NCBI GenBank assembly: GCA_020186115.1
Contig: WSYJ01000138.1
Coordinates: 496,001 to 560,000, forward strand
Direction of reading: 5' to 3'
Length of the DNA: 64,000 bases
Origin: Histomonas meleagridis
Lineage: Eukaryota; Parabasalia; Tritrichomonadida; Dientamoebidae
The stretch's first letter is position 1; every line of letters starts with the position of its first letter. The notes beneath the pieces were generated by a model that was given only the letters and a program-made list of their open reading frames with translations, was not told where the DNA came from and ran no database searches. A program made the position numbers and the translations under genes. Of this stretch, positions 29,173 to 38,802 are shown one piece after another.

Positions 29173-29470
29173 TTAATGTATTTCTTTGTCTTCTTCTTCA
29201 TTCTCTCCGTCTTTGTTTTCATTAACGCCGTCATTAATCAAGCCATATAACCTATAAACCTTGTTCCCTTTTATCAAATAGTCGTTTTTAAATATTTGTG
29301 CCACAAAATTATTTGAGACAGCGACGCCAGAGTCATTTAAATAAAGCTCTTGAATTTTTGAACGGCTCATATTTTTTAAACTATCTTTCAATGTATCATA
29401 CCAAACGATAAAATCTATCACTTGATTCTTTCGTATTTTATTTTTTGCGGTCAACTGTTAACTTACTCAT
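29173..29470 (-). CDS. Small putative DNA-binding protein, right-arm copy (one-base frameshift near start)
   Basis: Partner of the intact 98-residue gene at 23184-23480. The ATG (complement of 29468-29470) and first nine codons are present, then an A6 run (A5 in the left arm) shifts the frame; the rest is open. Most likely a consensus error. Confidence 0.6.
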
Positions 29471-30296
29471 TTTATAATCAGTAAAAATTTACATTAATGA
29501 TTTAAAATTAACTTTAAAATCAAGGGTGTGCAAAATTGCACAGTGTCATAAATTTTAAAAAATTCATGGTGACAGGATCCTGTCATCTTATGTTTTAACA
29601 GTAATTTTATAATCGACGTATCATTAGTTATTCATCAGTAAATGAAGAAGTATTTTTAAGAGGTAATTATTAGTTTCGACAAAGGATTAACGATTTATTA
29701 TGATTTGTTCAATGTTTTTCTTAATTATACTGTTAAATGTATCGGTCCCGGTCCCAAGTCACAAATCAAAATTAATGTCGGGAGTCGGAGCTCTCCGCCA
29801 CTTATATATAAACATAAATGGTACCTGGGACTCGTTACTTTGTTACCAAAAGAATTTTAAAAAATTGATGGTGGTCAAATCGTACCGCCTTATGTTTTAA
29901 CAGTAATTCTATAATCGACGAAATCATTATTGATATAACACGAACGGAAGAAGTATTTTTTAAGCGTTTGATGCTAAAATCGACATAGGATTAACATATA
30001 AGTAAACAGAAGAAGTATTTTTATGCATTTGATGCTAAAATCGACATAGGATTAACATATAAGTAAACATAAGAAGTATTTTTAAGTCGTTCACGCTTAA
30101 ATCAACATGTTTTAAATCGACGTAATCATTAGTTATATAACACAAACGGAAGAAGTATTTTTAAGTCGTTCGCACTTAAATCCACTTGTTTTAAATCAAC
30201 ATAATCATTAGTTATATAACACAAACGGAAGAAGTATTTTTAAGCGTTTGATGCTAAAATCAACGTATTCATTATTGATTTTTAATTAGTGATTTC

Positions 30297-30679
30297 TCAA
30301 TTAAAATAATAATAATAATAATATTTAATGACGACTCCATCTTCATTCCTGAACGTCTCATAGTTTTTTGTAAAATAAACGACTTTGTTATTATTCTTTG
30401 TCAGCGTTCTATGCTTTGCGTTAGTAACGTAAATATAAACAGGGAATTCCAAACGTTATGCTTGAATCACCAAATTTTATGTTCTTTATTCTAATTCTAT
30501 ATACTATATTGTCAAACGTTTGCGCTTCGTCAAAGTCAAAGTAAAACTCTATAAAAATTTTGTTTGCCGTAAATTCTAAATATATTTTCTATAATAGTGT
30601 TTGCGTTAGTGAATTCTTCATCTTCAAAACAAAATGATATATTATATCTTAAAAATTCTTCTGGAATTAATAACTCCAT
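30297..30679 (-). CDS. Unknown element protein, right-arm copy (frame-disrupted)
   Basis: Partner of the intact 126-residue gene at 21975-22355. The start and end are conserved, but the copy is two bases longer, including an extra T after GGAATTCCC near 30445, so the frame is lost in this arm. Confidence 0.6.
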
Positions 30680-30997
30680 TTATATAAAAATAAAATTATA
30701 AAATGATAATTTAAAATTAATAAATTTGGCGTTGATGTAAAGCTGATGATAAAGCTGAATGATAAGAACAAAAATGATGTGTCGAGAGTTCTTTAATTAA
30801 TGCTTTTCGTTGAATGATAAGAACAAAAATGATGTGTCGAGAGTTCTTTAATTAATGCTTTTCGTTGAATGATAACGTTTATGTATATGTCGAAACTTCT
30901 TTAATTAATGCTTTCGTTGAATGATAAAGCTGATGATGATAAAGCTGATGATAACGTTAATGCAAGATGTGTTTTTCGACGATGACAAAAATGATAT

Positions 30998-31267
30998 TTA
31001 CCACACAATATAAGTTTGACCTCCATAAATAACTGTTGGTATGTTATCAGGTTTTATTAAATAAGCTATATGACGAGATATTTTAATTCCAGTTTCTTTT
31101 TCAAAAGCTTCTCTTAAAAAATTCAATTGTGAACGTTTTGGAATTGTTTTTAAAATTTCTTTTATATCATCTCGCATTAGAAAATCAATATACAATCTTT
31201 TTTGGTTTTTTGTTAATCTATGTTTTTTGTTATCTTCTGTGTTATTAATATCATTAATGGTTTCCAT
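30998..31267 (-). CDS. Small putative DNA-binding protein, 89 aa, right-arm copy (intact)
   Basis: Starts METINDINNTEDNKKHRL, then basic helices (RLYIDFLMRDDIKEIL), then IPKRSQLNFLREAFEKETG and IKISRHIAYLIKPDN, and ends in a short hydrophobic strand (TVIYGGQTYIVW). The S-x-L...G-I-x-I-S-x-x-I-A pattern suggests a helix-turn-helix or winged helix. The order parallels the 98-residue protein of the same element, so the two may be distant paralogues. It is divergent from the primase-helicase with a 90-bp gap, a position typical for a regulator (inference). Confidence 0.65.
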   Translation of the reverse strand: METINDINNTEDNKKHRLTKNQKRLYIDFLMRDDIKEILKTIPKRSQLNFLREAFEKETGIKISRHIAYLIKPDNIPTVIYGGQTYIVW

Positions 31268-31357
31268 TTATTAGTCGTAAAAATATTAAAAATATGTTTT
31301 GTAATTAAGCTTAGTTTTAATGTTGTAATTACTTTTTTTAGCAGCATTAAAAAGAAT

Positions 31358-33774
31358 ATGAATAACGATACATTCATAGGTGACAAAATCACTTTACGCA
31401 ATTATGAAAAGCATGATGGAGTAAAGATCGGAAAAAGAACCGGAGAAGCTTTACTTGCTAATTTATCGCCGTACGCGATTGTTGATATAGACGTTAAATG
31501 TGAACAAGAAGAAGTTTTGAAATCTTTTAATTCTAAAGCTTTTAATAAGTGTAAAATTGTAAAAACTGCGTCAGGAGGAATACATATTTATAGTTTTTGG
31601 GATCAATCGATGTCTTTAAATAAGAATAGATTTATTAAATGCTTCAGTTGTGAATTGTTCGATGTTGATTTATTCGTTCCGATAGATAGAGAGAAACGAT
31701 CGATAGTAGTATTACCGGGAAGTAAAGCAAAGAATCACGATGGAGTTATTGGTGAGTATATATTAATAAACGATTGCAATAATGATGAATTAATGACTTT
31801 TGATGATTTAAAAAAATATACTTTTTGATGAGATTGGAATTGATTTTGAAAGCTTAACTGAGAAACAAAACGAAAAAGTTACTGTTTTTAATGAAGAATT
31901 GAATTTTAATGAAGAATTATTTGAAGAAGAAACAGAAGAAAGAAATCCAGAGAATGAATTAAAATTATTTAATGCTTTAGTTAATGGTTTTAAAAATCTT
32001 GAAATCCACAACGACTGCAATAAATCAGTAGATCAAGAAATTTCTCTGCTTCCTGTAATTTGCGGTTTTAATTCTTTTGAAAGTGAAACAATCAATCGCG
32101 ATTTAATAAACGATGCGTTTATGAAAATTTATGAAACAGCTGATTTAACAGTTAATGCTAAAAAATAAATTCTTTGAACAAATAGCAAGAAATAGAAGTA
32201 AGAGATTTAAACATCATGGCGTGTTATTAAAGATATTAAAAATTCATAATAATGATTATTATAATAAATTTATATTGCCGTTAATTAAAAAAAATAATGT
32301 TTCTAAAGATGAGTTTTTAAATTCTAAATACTGTTTTTCTGATTATTTGAAAGAAATGATTAGTTTTTCAACAGTTGATGACTATATAAATAACCTTATA
32401 AAATGTTTGGCGTTCACTGATTGGGGAGATTATATTATTAAAGTTTTCAATGATGGAAAAATTGATTTTCAAATTTTAGATTCAAAATCACTTCAGAATT
32501 ATTTCAATTTTGACATCACACTGCCAACAACAAACGAAGAAAAAGAACTGATGCGTAAAAGGCATAAAAAGATTTCAGACACAAAAACTATATCTTTGTT
32601 TAAAGAATTACGAAACGTTAAGAATAGAGATAGATTCAAAAGTTTTGTGAGGTTTGAAGTTATTGGAGATGATGATAAAATTTTCTCTCTCTTTAGAGCT
32701 CCCTCAAACACAATGAGTTATACCTCAATAGAAGATAAACCTGATCTTATTAGTAAATGGATTCAATTAATTGAAGATCAACTTTTTGATGATGAAGCAA
32801 TAAAAGCTTTTCATCATCTACTTAAAATAGCAGCTTTTACTTTAAAGTTTCGTAAAAAAGCTCCAGTATTCTTTATTAAATATTCTTCAACCGGAAATTC
32901 TGGAAAAACATATATCGACAATTCATTCAAAAAACTTTATCGAGATTTTGCCTTAGTCGGAATAAATGAACTACAACTAAGTGAGAAGCACAACGGTGGT
33001 TTTGCTAAAAAGCTTTATCGTTCTTATGATGAGTTTTCAACTGATAATTATTCAAATAAAACAACAAATAATATCATCAAACGATTGACTAATAACTCAC
33101 AAACGGTGCGATCGATGAATCGTGATACACGCCAAGAAAATGATTTTGCCATCGACGTATTAAACACAAATCACGCGGATTTATACGGTATGTTGAATTC
33201 AGGAGATCAAGCCTTGCTGTCAAGATTTTGTATAATTAGATTTAAAGAAAGAAGCATTTTTGAATCAGAATTTGTTAAGGATAAAGATGTTATTGACAAC
33301 ATTAATTTTCCATTATCTTTATATAATTATTTAATGTCTTTAGATCTAAATGATTTTGTGAAAAGAAATTTATTTGACCGATATGATTCATCAATTGTTC
33401 AAAATCAATTGAGAGCCATTAAAGAATCTCCGCTTGAAGATTTCCTTGATGATATTCAAGAATGTTGGAAGAATGCAATATATCATGACGAAGAAATAGA
33501 ATATATAACAGTATCAGAAATGAACCGGTTATACGTTCAATACTCAAAATACGATCGTTTTAAACTAAGTAAGAAATCATTTGAAAGAGAGCTGATGGAA
33601 AAGAAATTTATAAAATGCAGTATAAAATATTTGGAAGAAATACACGTGTATTTTATAGAAAGAAAATCGACGAAGAATTTAATGAAGAATTTAATGGAGA
33701 GTTTGATGTTAAGAGATAAATTATATTGTAATTATTTTTTGAATTTAATGATAAAAGTTAATGATTCTAAATAA
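31358..33774 (+). CDS. AEP primase-SF3 (D5-type) helicase, right-arm copy (frameshifted in assembly)
   Basis: Replication protein joining a primase/polymerase core to a hexameric helicase. The primase part has AIVDIDVK (D43, D45; motif I), ASGGIHIYS (H76; motif II) and an FDVDLF segment (motif III), the AEP arrangement. Downstream come SF3 motifs: Walker A STGNSGKT (about residue 508), Walker B SYDEF (about 557), motif C VLNTNH (about 600) and SRFCIIRF with the arginine finger (about 620). The flanking sequence resembles poxvirus-D5/phage-P4-type helicases. The frame breaks at an A7 run (about 31811) and an A6 run (about 32160). The left arm has A6 and A5 there, and is itself broken elsewhere. 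The C-terminus differs between arms through one A indel near 33600, so the true end is uncertain. No host-type initiator is present. Confidence 0.82.
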
Positions 33775-34035
33775 TGAGTCATTGTTTTCTATAATTACTG
33801 TTAAAGGTGATGGTAACAATTTTCAAAGTCAATTATGTGTGAATCGGAGTTTTCTTTGCTGTTTTTGATTTGAATGAGTCATTGTTTTCTTATAATTACT
33901 GTTAAAGGTGATGGTAACAATTTTCAAAGTCGATTATGTGTGAATCGGAGTTTTCTTTGCTGTTTTTGATTTGAATGAGTCATTGTTTTCTTATAATTAC
34001 TGTTAAAGGTGATGGTAACAATAGCGGTAACAAAA
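33775..34035. repeat. 101-bp tandem repeats, right arm
   Basis: Mirror of 18610-18870: about 2.5 units with CTGTTAAAGGTGATGGTAAC and ATTTGAATGAGTCATTG, right after the primase-helicase. Confidence 0.75.
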
Positions 34036-34299
34036 TTAACAGCATTTGATACCTTCATTTAACAGTACATTTATAAGTATTATATTCTTGTTTCTTCTGT
34101 TATTCTTTCATCTAGTTGTTTTTTTTTTTTTTTTCTTCTGTTAATTTATTCTTATAAACAGAATTCTGTAAAATGTGCTGGTAACAGTAACAAGTCACAA
34201 ATCAAAATTCATGTCGGATGTCGGAAGGCTCCGACACTATACTGTTAATATAAAAATTACCGGTTACTTTGCTACCTCATTATTTAAAAAAAAATCTAA

Positions 34300-34720
34300 A
34301 ATCGACACAACCATTAACGACTCACATTATTTTAAAACGAGTTTACGTTCGTTCAATTTTTCAGCGTTTATCGCAACATTCGACAGAGGAATTTATGTAT
34401 ATCATTATTTTCAAACAACAATTTTTAAGCATCAAACGCTCAAAATCCACAAATCACTTACGATTCAGATGAACGAAACAAGTTTACGTTCGTTCAATTT
34501 TTCAGCGTTTATTACAACATTCGACAGAGGATTAATGATATATCATTATTTTAAAACAAGTTTACGTTCGTTCAATTTATCATCGTTTGTTACAACATTC
34601 ACAAAGGAATTTATGATATATCATTATTTTAAAACAAGTTTACGTTCGTTCAATTTATCAGCGTTTGTTACAACATTCGACAAAGGAATTAATGATATAT
34701 CATTATTTTAAAACATGAAT
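34300..34720. repeat. 78-bp tandem repeats, right arm
   Basis: GTTTACGTTCGTTCAAT recurs in four units, each with ACATTCGACAAAGGA and ATGATATATCAT. The mirror is at 17930-18345. A 178-codon open frame through here is an artefact of the 78-bp period. Confidence 0.75.
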
Positions 34721-34729
34721 TTATCAGCG

Positions 34730-36110
34730 TTGATTGCTAAAATCGACAAATCACTCACACACACGAATGAAACATCAATTTTTAAGTGTTAATTACAAAA
34801 ATCTAAAAATAAATTTATGATGTCATCAATTTTAAAACATGAAATTATAAGCATTGAATAGTACATAATTTTGCGATTCGTTTGATATGTAAATCATGTG
34901 AAAATAACTATCACATAACGAAATAAATTTATTTTTAAATTTCAATGTCAGTTTTTCACTTTTTCCATGAACGCCTTACGTTCGATTCCCGTACAGTGCG
35001 TTTTTTGTTAATGTCTTACGTTCGATTCCCAAACCTATTGAATTTTATTTTTGGACTTTTTTTACTCGTTCTACCTTAACGTTCAACTCTAACGTTCTTC
35101 CTTAACGTTCGACTCTAACGTTCTTCCTTAACGTTCACTTTATCCTTCGTCATAAACACCGTCATAAAATTCGTCATCGAATATTTTTTACATTTGCCAC
35201 TAAATTCAATGTGGATTCAAAAAATTTTACGTTTGACACTAATTGAAAACATCATTCAAATTTACATTTTCAGTACTCATTCAAATCTCATTACTGCCCG
35301 CCAATTTCTAATCCTTAACGTTCAATTACCACCAAAATTTTTTTCATTGTAAAATAATTCAATACTTTACTTTTTTACAACATTGAAAAAAAAATGCTCC
35401 TGTGTCGAGAAACGCGTGTCAGATTTTTTTTTAAGATTTCAATACTTTTATAAACTTTTTCAGAACTCATTCAAATTCATTTTCCCGCCAATATTTTCAG
35501 TACCTATTCAATTATTAATCGTTTTGCCACCAAATTAAAAAAAAAAAAAAAAAATTTTACATTTGCCACTAAATTAAATGATAATTCAAAATATTTTTTA
35601 CAACAACTTCAACCGTCATTTTCTCCGTCCGTTAATTTCCGTTAAATTTTAAACAGAAAACGTTTAAAAAAAATTTTTTGAAATCCGTTAAAAAAAGTTT
35701 ATTTTTCACAACTTACTTTTTCAGCGGTTGTTCAAATTTATCAACCGTCATTTTCTCCGTCCGTTTATTTTTCGTAAACGTATCACTAACGAACGTTAAT
35801 TTTTCATCAACTGACATGTGATATGAAATGAAAGACATGTGATATGAAATGATTTTTCGGAAACGATATGTGAAAATGAAAAACAAAAATGTTATGTGAA
35901 ATGTTTATATAAAAGTGACACAGACATGTGATATGAAATTTTACACAAAAAGTGACACCAAAAGTGACACAAAATTTTTGAGGGTTAAAAAAATAAAAAA
36001 GTGAACCCTTTTTTTGAACCCTCAACGAAACGAAGTAAATTAACATTTTTCGGATGATTTTACAAAATAAAAAATTAAAGCTAATTTTAAAAAAATTTAA
36101 TTTTTTATTT
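34730..36110. other. Non-coding outer stretch of right arm
   Basis: Mirror of 16540-17929. Contains tandem AACGTTC words, two TTACGTTCGATTCCC (B-box-like) words near 34977 and 35019, and a run of 18 A (35537-35554) where the left arm has mixed sequence. No gene supported. Confidence 0.5.
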
Positions 36111-36120
36111 TTAATAAAAT

Positions 36121-36682
36121 ATGAGTTGGAAAACTTGCGTTGTAAACCGAAATTATGAGATTAACACAGAATACCCTTATGCCATTAGAAGAAAAAATGA
36201 TAAAAAAAATCATTAAAGAATTTTCAATAAAAACTACCGGTTATATTGCATGTAAATTAAACAGAAAATTATATCTTAAACATCGTATTGTTGCATTACA
36301 ATTTATTCCAAATCCTGATGACAAACCTTTTATAGATCACATAGATCACAATCGTTCAAACAATCACGTTTCAAATCTCCGTTGGGTTTATCAGTCAGAA
36401 AATCTAAAAAATAAAAGTTCAGGTAAAGGAAAAGACTTTGAATTCTTTGACGAAATCAACGAGGATTCAATTGAAGTTAATAAGTATGGCAATCATCAAT
36501 TAGAAGATTATTATTATGATGATAAAACAGATGCGTTTTACTTTTGGAACGGTATTAAATTCAGAAAATTAACAATCTGTTATGATAAGCGCGGTTCTGC
36601 TCATGTTTATTGCAGAGATACTAATAATTCAAGTTTTGCACTTTATTATTCAAAATTCAAAAAACTTTACGGTTTCGTTTAA
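36121..36682 (+). CDS. Outer HNH_3 endonuclease, right-arm copy (early A8 frameshift)
   Basis: Paralogue of the inner HNH gene. It starts MSWKTCVVNRNYEINTEYPY, then an A8 run near 36200 shifts frame, and the second frame continues with IIKEFSIKTTGYIACK. The HNH core follows (LYLKHRIVALQFIP, FIDHIDHNRSNNHVSNL, RWVYQSEN) and the shared C-terminal module (EDYYYDDKTDAFYFWNG, KLYGFV). With seven A the whole gene would be open. The A8 is present in both arms, unlike the arm-specific errors, so it may be a real mutation or a slippage site. It lies about 430 bp inside the right end. Confidence 0.78.
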
Positions 36683-37043
36683 AAATAATTTATTTTTTTG
36701 TCATTCAACTTTTGCGTTAAATCCTTCAAAAAATGCTCATTTTCTCCGTTTCGTAAAGGGTTAAAAAAAAAGGTTAAAAAATCACCTTTGAAAATTAAAA
36801 GGTACTTTTTACATTCAAAACCTCAGTTAATAACAACTTTAAGCTCCAAACACTAAAATCTACATAGGATTAACAACAAAACACTAAAATCCACATAGTA
36901 TTAACAACAACTCAGCCGGATTCATGCATCACACATTTTAAATATAAATGTCATCATGAATTTAAATATATTTTAATTACTTTCAATCAAAACCAACCGA
37001 TTTATGATAATTCAATCGATTTTAGCCGTTCATCCTTTAGTTT

Positions 37044-37106
37044 ATGTAGCGCGAGTGGGAGCGAGTGCGTAGCACGAAGCTCACATAGCGCTGTGTGTGT
37101 GTGTGT
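37044..37106. repeat. Right terminus: GC-rich subterminal block plus (GT)7
   Basis: Exact mirror of the left terminus, ending AGCGCT-(GT)7 at 37106 and followed directly by ATTCA. Confidence 0.7.
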
Positions 37107-37111
37107 ATTCA
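37107..37111. repeat. Target-site duplication, right copy (ATTCA)
   Basis: ATTCA directly follows (GT)7 at the right terminus and matches 15536-15540. Confidence 0.85.
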
Positions 37112-37926
37112 TTCATTTGTTACATTACTTTTAAAAGATATTAATGCCAAAAAAAGCTTAAATAGATTTACGTCAAATCCTTTTGAACATCAATTTGCAT
37201 GTTTATAAATAAAAATGGGTATGTTCAAAATTTCAAAATCAGCATTAAAAAGTATATCAACTGATCAAATAATAGCTAGCATAACAGACCAAAAATTACA
37301 ACCTTTAAAGGTTTCTAAAAGAGCATCATCATTTGGAATTACAATTTCAAACAATGTATATGATAAATCATTATTTCCATATGATGGAAGGACAATTGCT
37401 TATTCACTATTAATTGAAGCAGGATTCATAGTAGAAAAACCTATTGTTAATGTAGAAAATTTTGATATCATTATTAGTAATCATTCTAAAATCGTGGAAG
37501 AATTTTTTCAAATATTATTTGATACATTTTATTTTAGTACAAAAAGAATAATGAATTCCTTGAGTATTAATGCAGTTACCTTGTCTGTTCAGACAGGTTT
37601 TAATGGTAGAAATCTTACACAATCCAAAGTATCAATGGATAAGATATGCTTTATCGAAGATTCTCGAAGATTAAAGATAAGAAGGAAATATATCTTCAAT
37701 TAATGAAGAAATAATAATTGATTTAAAGAAATTATTTGGAAATATGTTATTATGTAGTACTCTGAAGGATATCATCGTAAATTGTTCTGAATACTATCAA
37801 ATTCCATTTTCCAAATATGATACAAAAACAAAGCAAAATATGCTCGAATGGATCCAGAAATATTATGATAGCATTAAAGAAACAATAGCAGTGATATCAG
37901 TTAACTTAAGATATTTTAATAATTAA
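37112..37926 (+). pseudogene. Transposase-like pseudogene, 3' part, beyond the insertion
   Basis: Continues the frame that stops at 15540: the two halves join in phase across one ATTCA. The first residues, ending SLNRFTSNPFEHQFACL, look like the conserved C-terminal motif (R-x-x-T/S-N-P-x-E-x-x-F) of several DDE-type transposases. An in-frame TAA at 37206-37208 follows, then an open stretch to about 37703 and a frame change into a last segment ending at 37926. No domain is recognised after the motif. Confidence 0.65.
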
Positions 37927-38802
37927 GTAGACACCCAAAAATTCGAATAAAAAAATAGAAATAAATAAAGAAATAATCACTTCACATTATTTTTTTCACT
38001 TCATCAAAATTTCAATCATTCATAAAAATCCATGCAAAAAATATTTTTATTTAACAATCACATTTTTTTAAATAACAAATCATATATTTTTATTCATAAA
38101 TAAATAAAGACCACCGCCACTTCATATAAAAAGTTGCACTCGATTTATTATCGACTAAGTTGATTTTTTCATATATTTTCACTTTTTCTCAAAATTTTTA
38201 ATGAAAATGATAAAGGATAATAGTTTAGAAAATAAGCACATCTAATATGCAACATTACTATATAGGAAATAAACCAAAATTCCAGAAAAAGTATGGTCGA
38301 AATCAGATCGAATTTAGTAAGATTGTACAGTTGAAATTTCGGAAAGAGGGTATTTTTGTAATCTCCTCCCAATGTTATCCTTAACATAAAATTATCGTTG
38401 AAAAAATATTGCAGGATTTTGAGTTTTAGTACCTGAATAATATTTGTTGACAGATTATTTAGAGATTTTTCAGGGAGTCAAATTTTATGTGACTAGGACT
38501 TGAAAGATTCAATGTGATGTGTTCTCTTTATGAAATATGTACTTATGCAATTAGTTATTTTTAAATTATTAAAATTGTCATTACATTTATATTTTCACAT
38601 AAAGGTTTTCTTGATTATGTAAGATATGTAATCAAATATATAAATTTCTTTTTTATAATGATTTTAATGTTACAATTAATTTAAAAAACATAATATAAAA
38701 TTTATATTAGCGTTGTACAAACATTATGCAACTTTGTTAGTTTTCTTTATATTTTGATTCATTAGAATATTTTATTTCATATAACATTTCCAAGTTATTC
38801 TT
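37927..38802. other. Intergenic region before the DOP1-like gene
   Basis: 876 bp, AT-rich, no gene or repeat recognised. An initiator-like TCATATA lies at 38777-38783, about 20 nt before the DOP1-like ATG. Confidence 0.5.

Larger units (their letters stand above)
15541..37106. mobile_element. 21.6-kb palindromic mobile element with primase-helicase and HNH genes
   Basis: 21,566 bp bounded by (AC)7-AGCGCT at the left end and its exact complement at the right end, with a 5-bp target duplication ATTCA. Two arms of about 10.48 kb are inverted copies of each other around a 596-bp unique centre. Each arm carries an AEP-SF3 primase-helicase, two HNH_3 endonuclease genes, a KilA-N-like short frame, three small genes and several tandem-repeat blocks. 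No known transposase, integrase, protein-primed polymerase, packaging ATPase or capsid gene was found, so it is not a typical Polinton/Maverick. It could be a transposon with giant terminal repeats, or an integrated head-to-head form of a roughly 10.8-kb replicon. Confidence 0.85.
26621..37106 (-). repeat. Right arm of the giant inverted repeat (10,486 bp)
   Basis: Reverse complement of 15541-26024, nearly equal in length (10,486 versus 10,484 bp). It holds the same genes in mirrored order and orientation. Confidence 0.9.

Noticed and set aside
34175-34711. 178-codon open frame in each arm (also at 17936-18472)
   Set aside because: It runs through 78-bp tandem repeats; a period divisible by three keeps any stop-free frame open. 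The translation is a repeated S-L-R-S-F-N-x-S-x-F motif with no start context, and codon use is not gene-like.
34970-35040. tRNA gene
   Set aside because: Only T-loop-like words are present; the T-stem does not pair and no acceptor, D or anticodon arm can be built.
15541-37106. Polinton/Maverick identity for the large element
   Set aside because: Size and inverted ends are suggestive, but no protein-primed polymerase B, retroviral-type integrase, packaging ATPase, protease or capsid gene is visible, and the duplication is ATTCA with (AC)7 ends.
15541-37106. The palindrome as a chimeric inverted-read artefact
   Set aside because: The left and right flanks are different parts of one pseudogene that rejoin in frame across the 5-bp duplication; a fold-back artefact would duplicate one flank.
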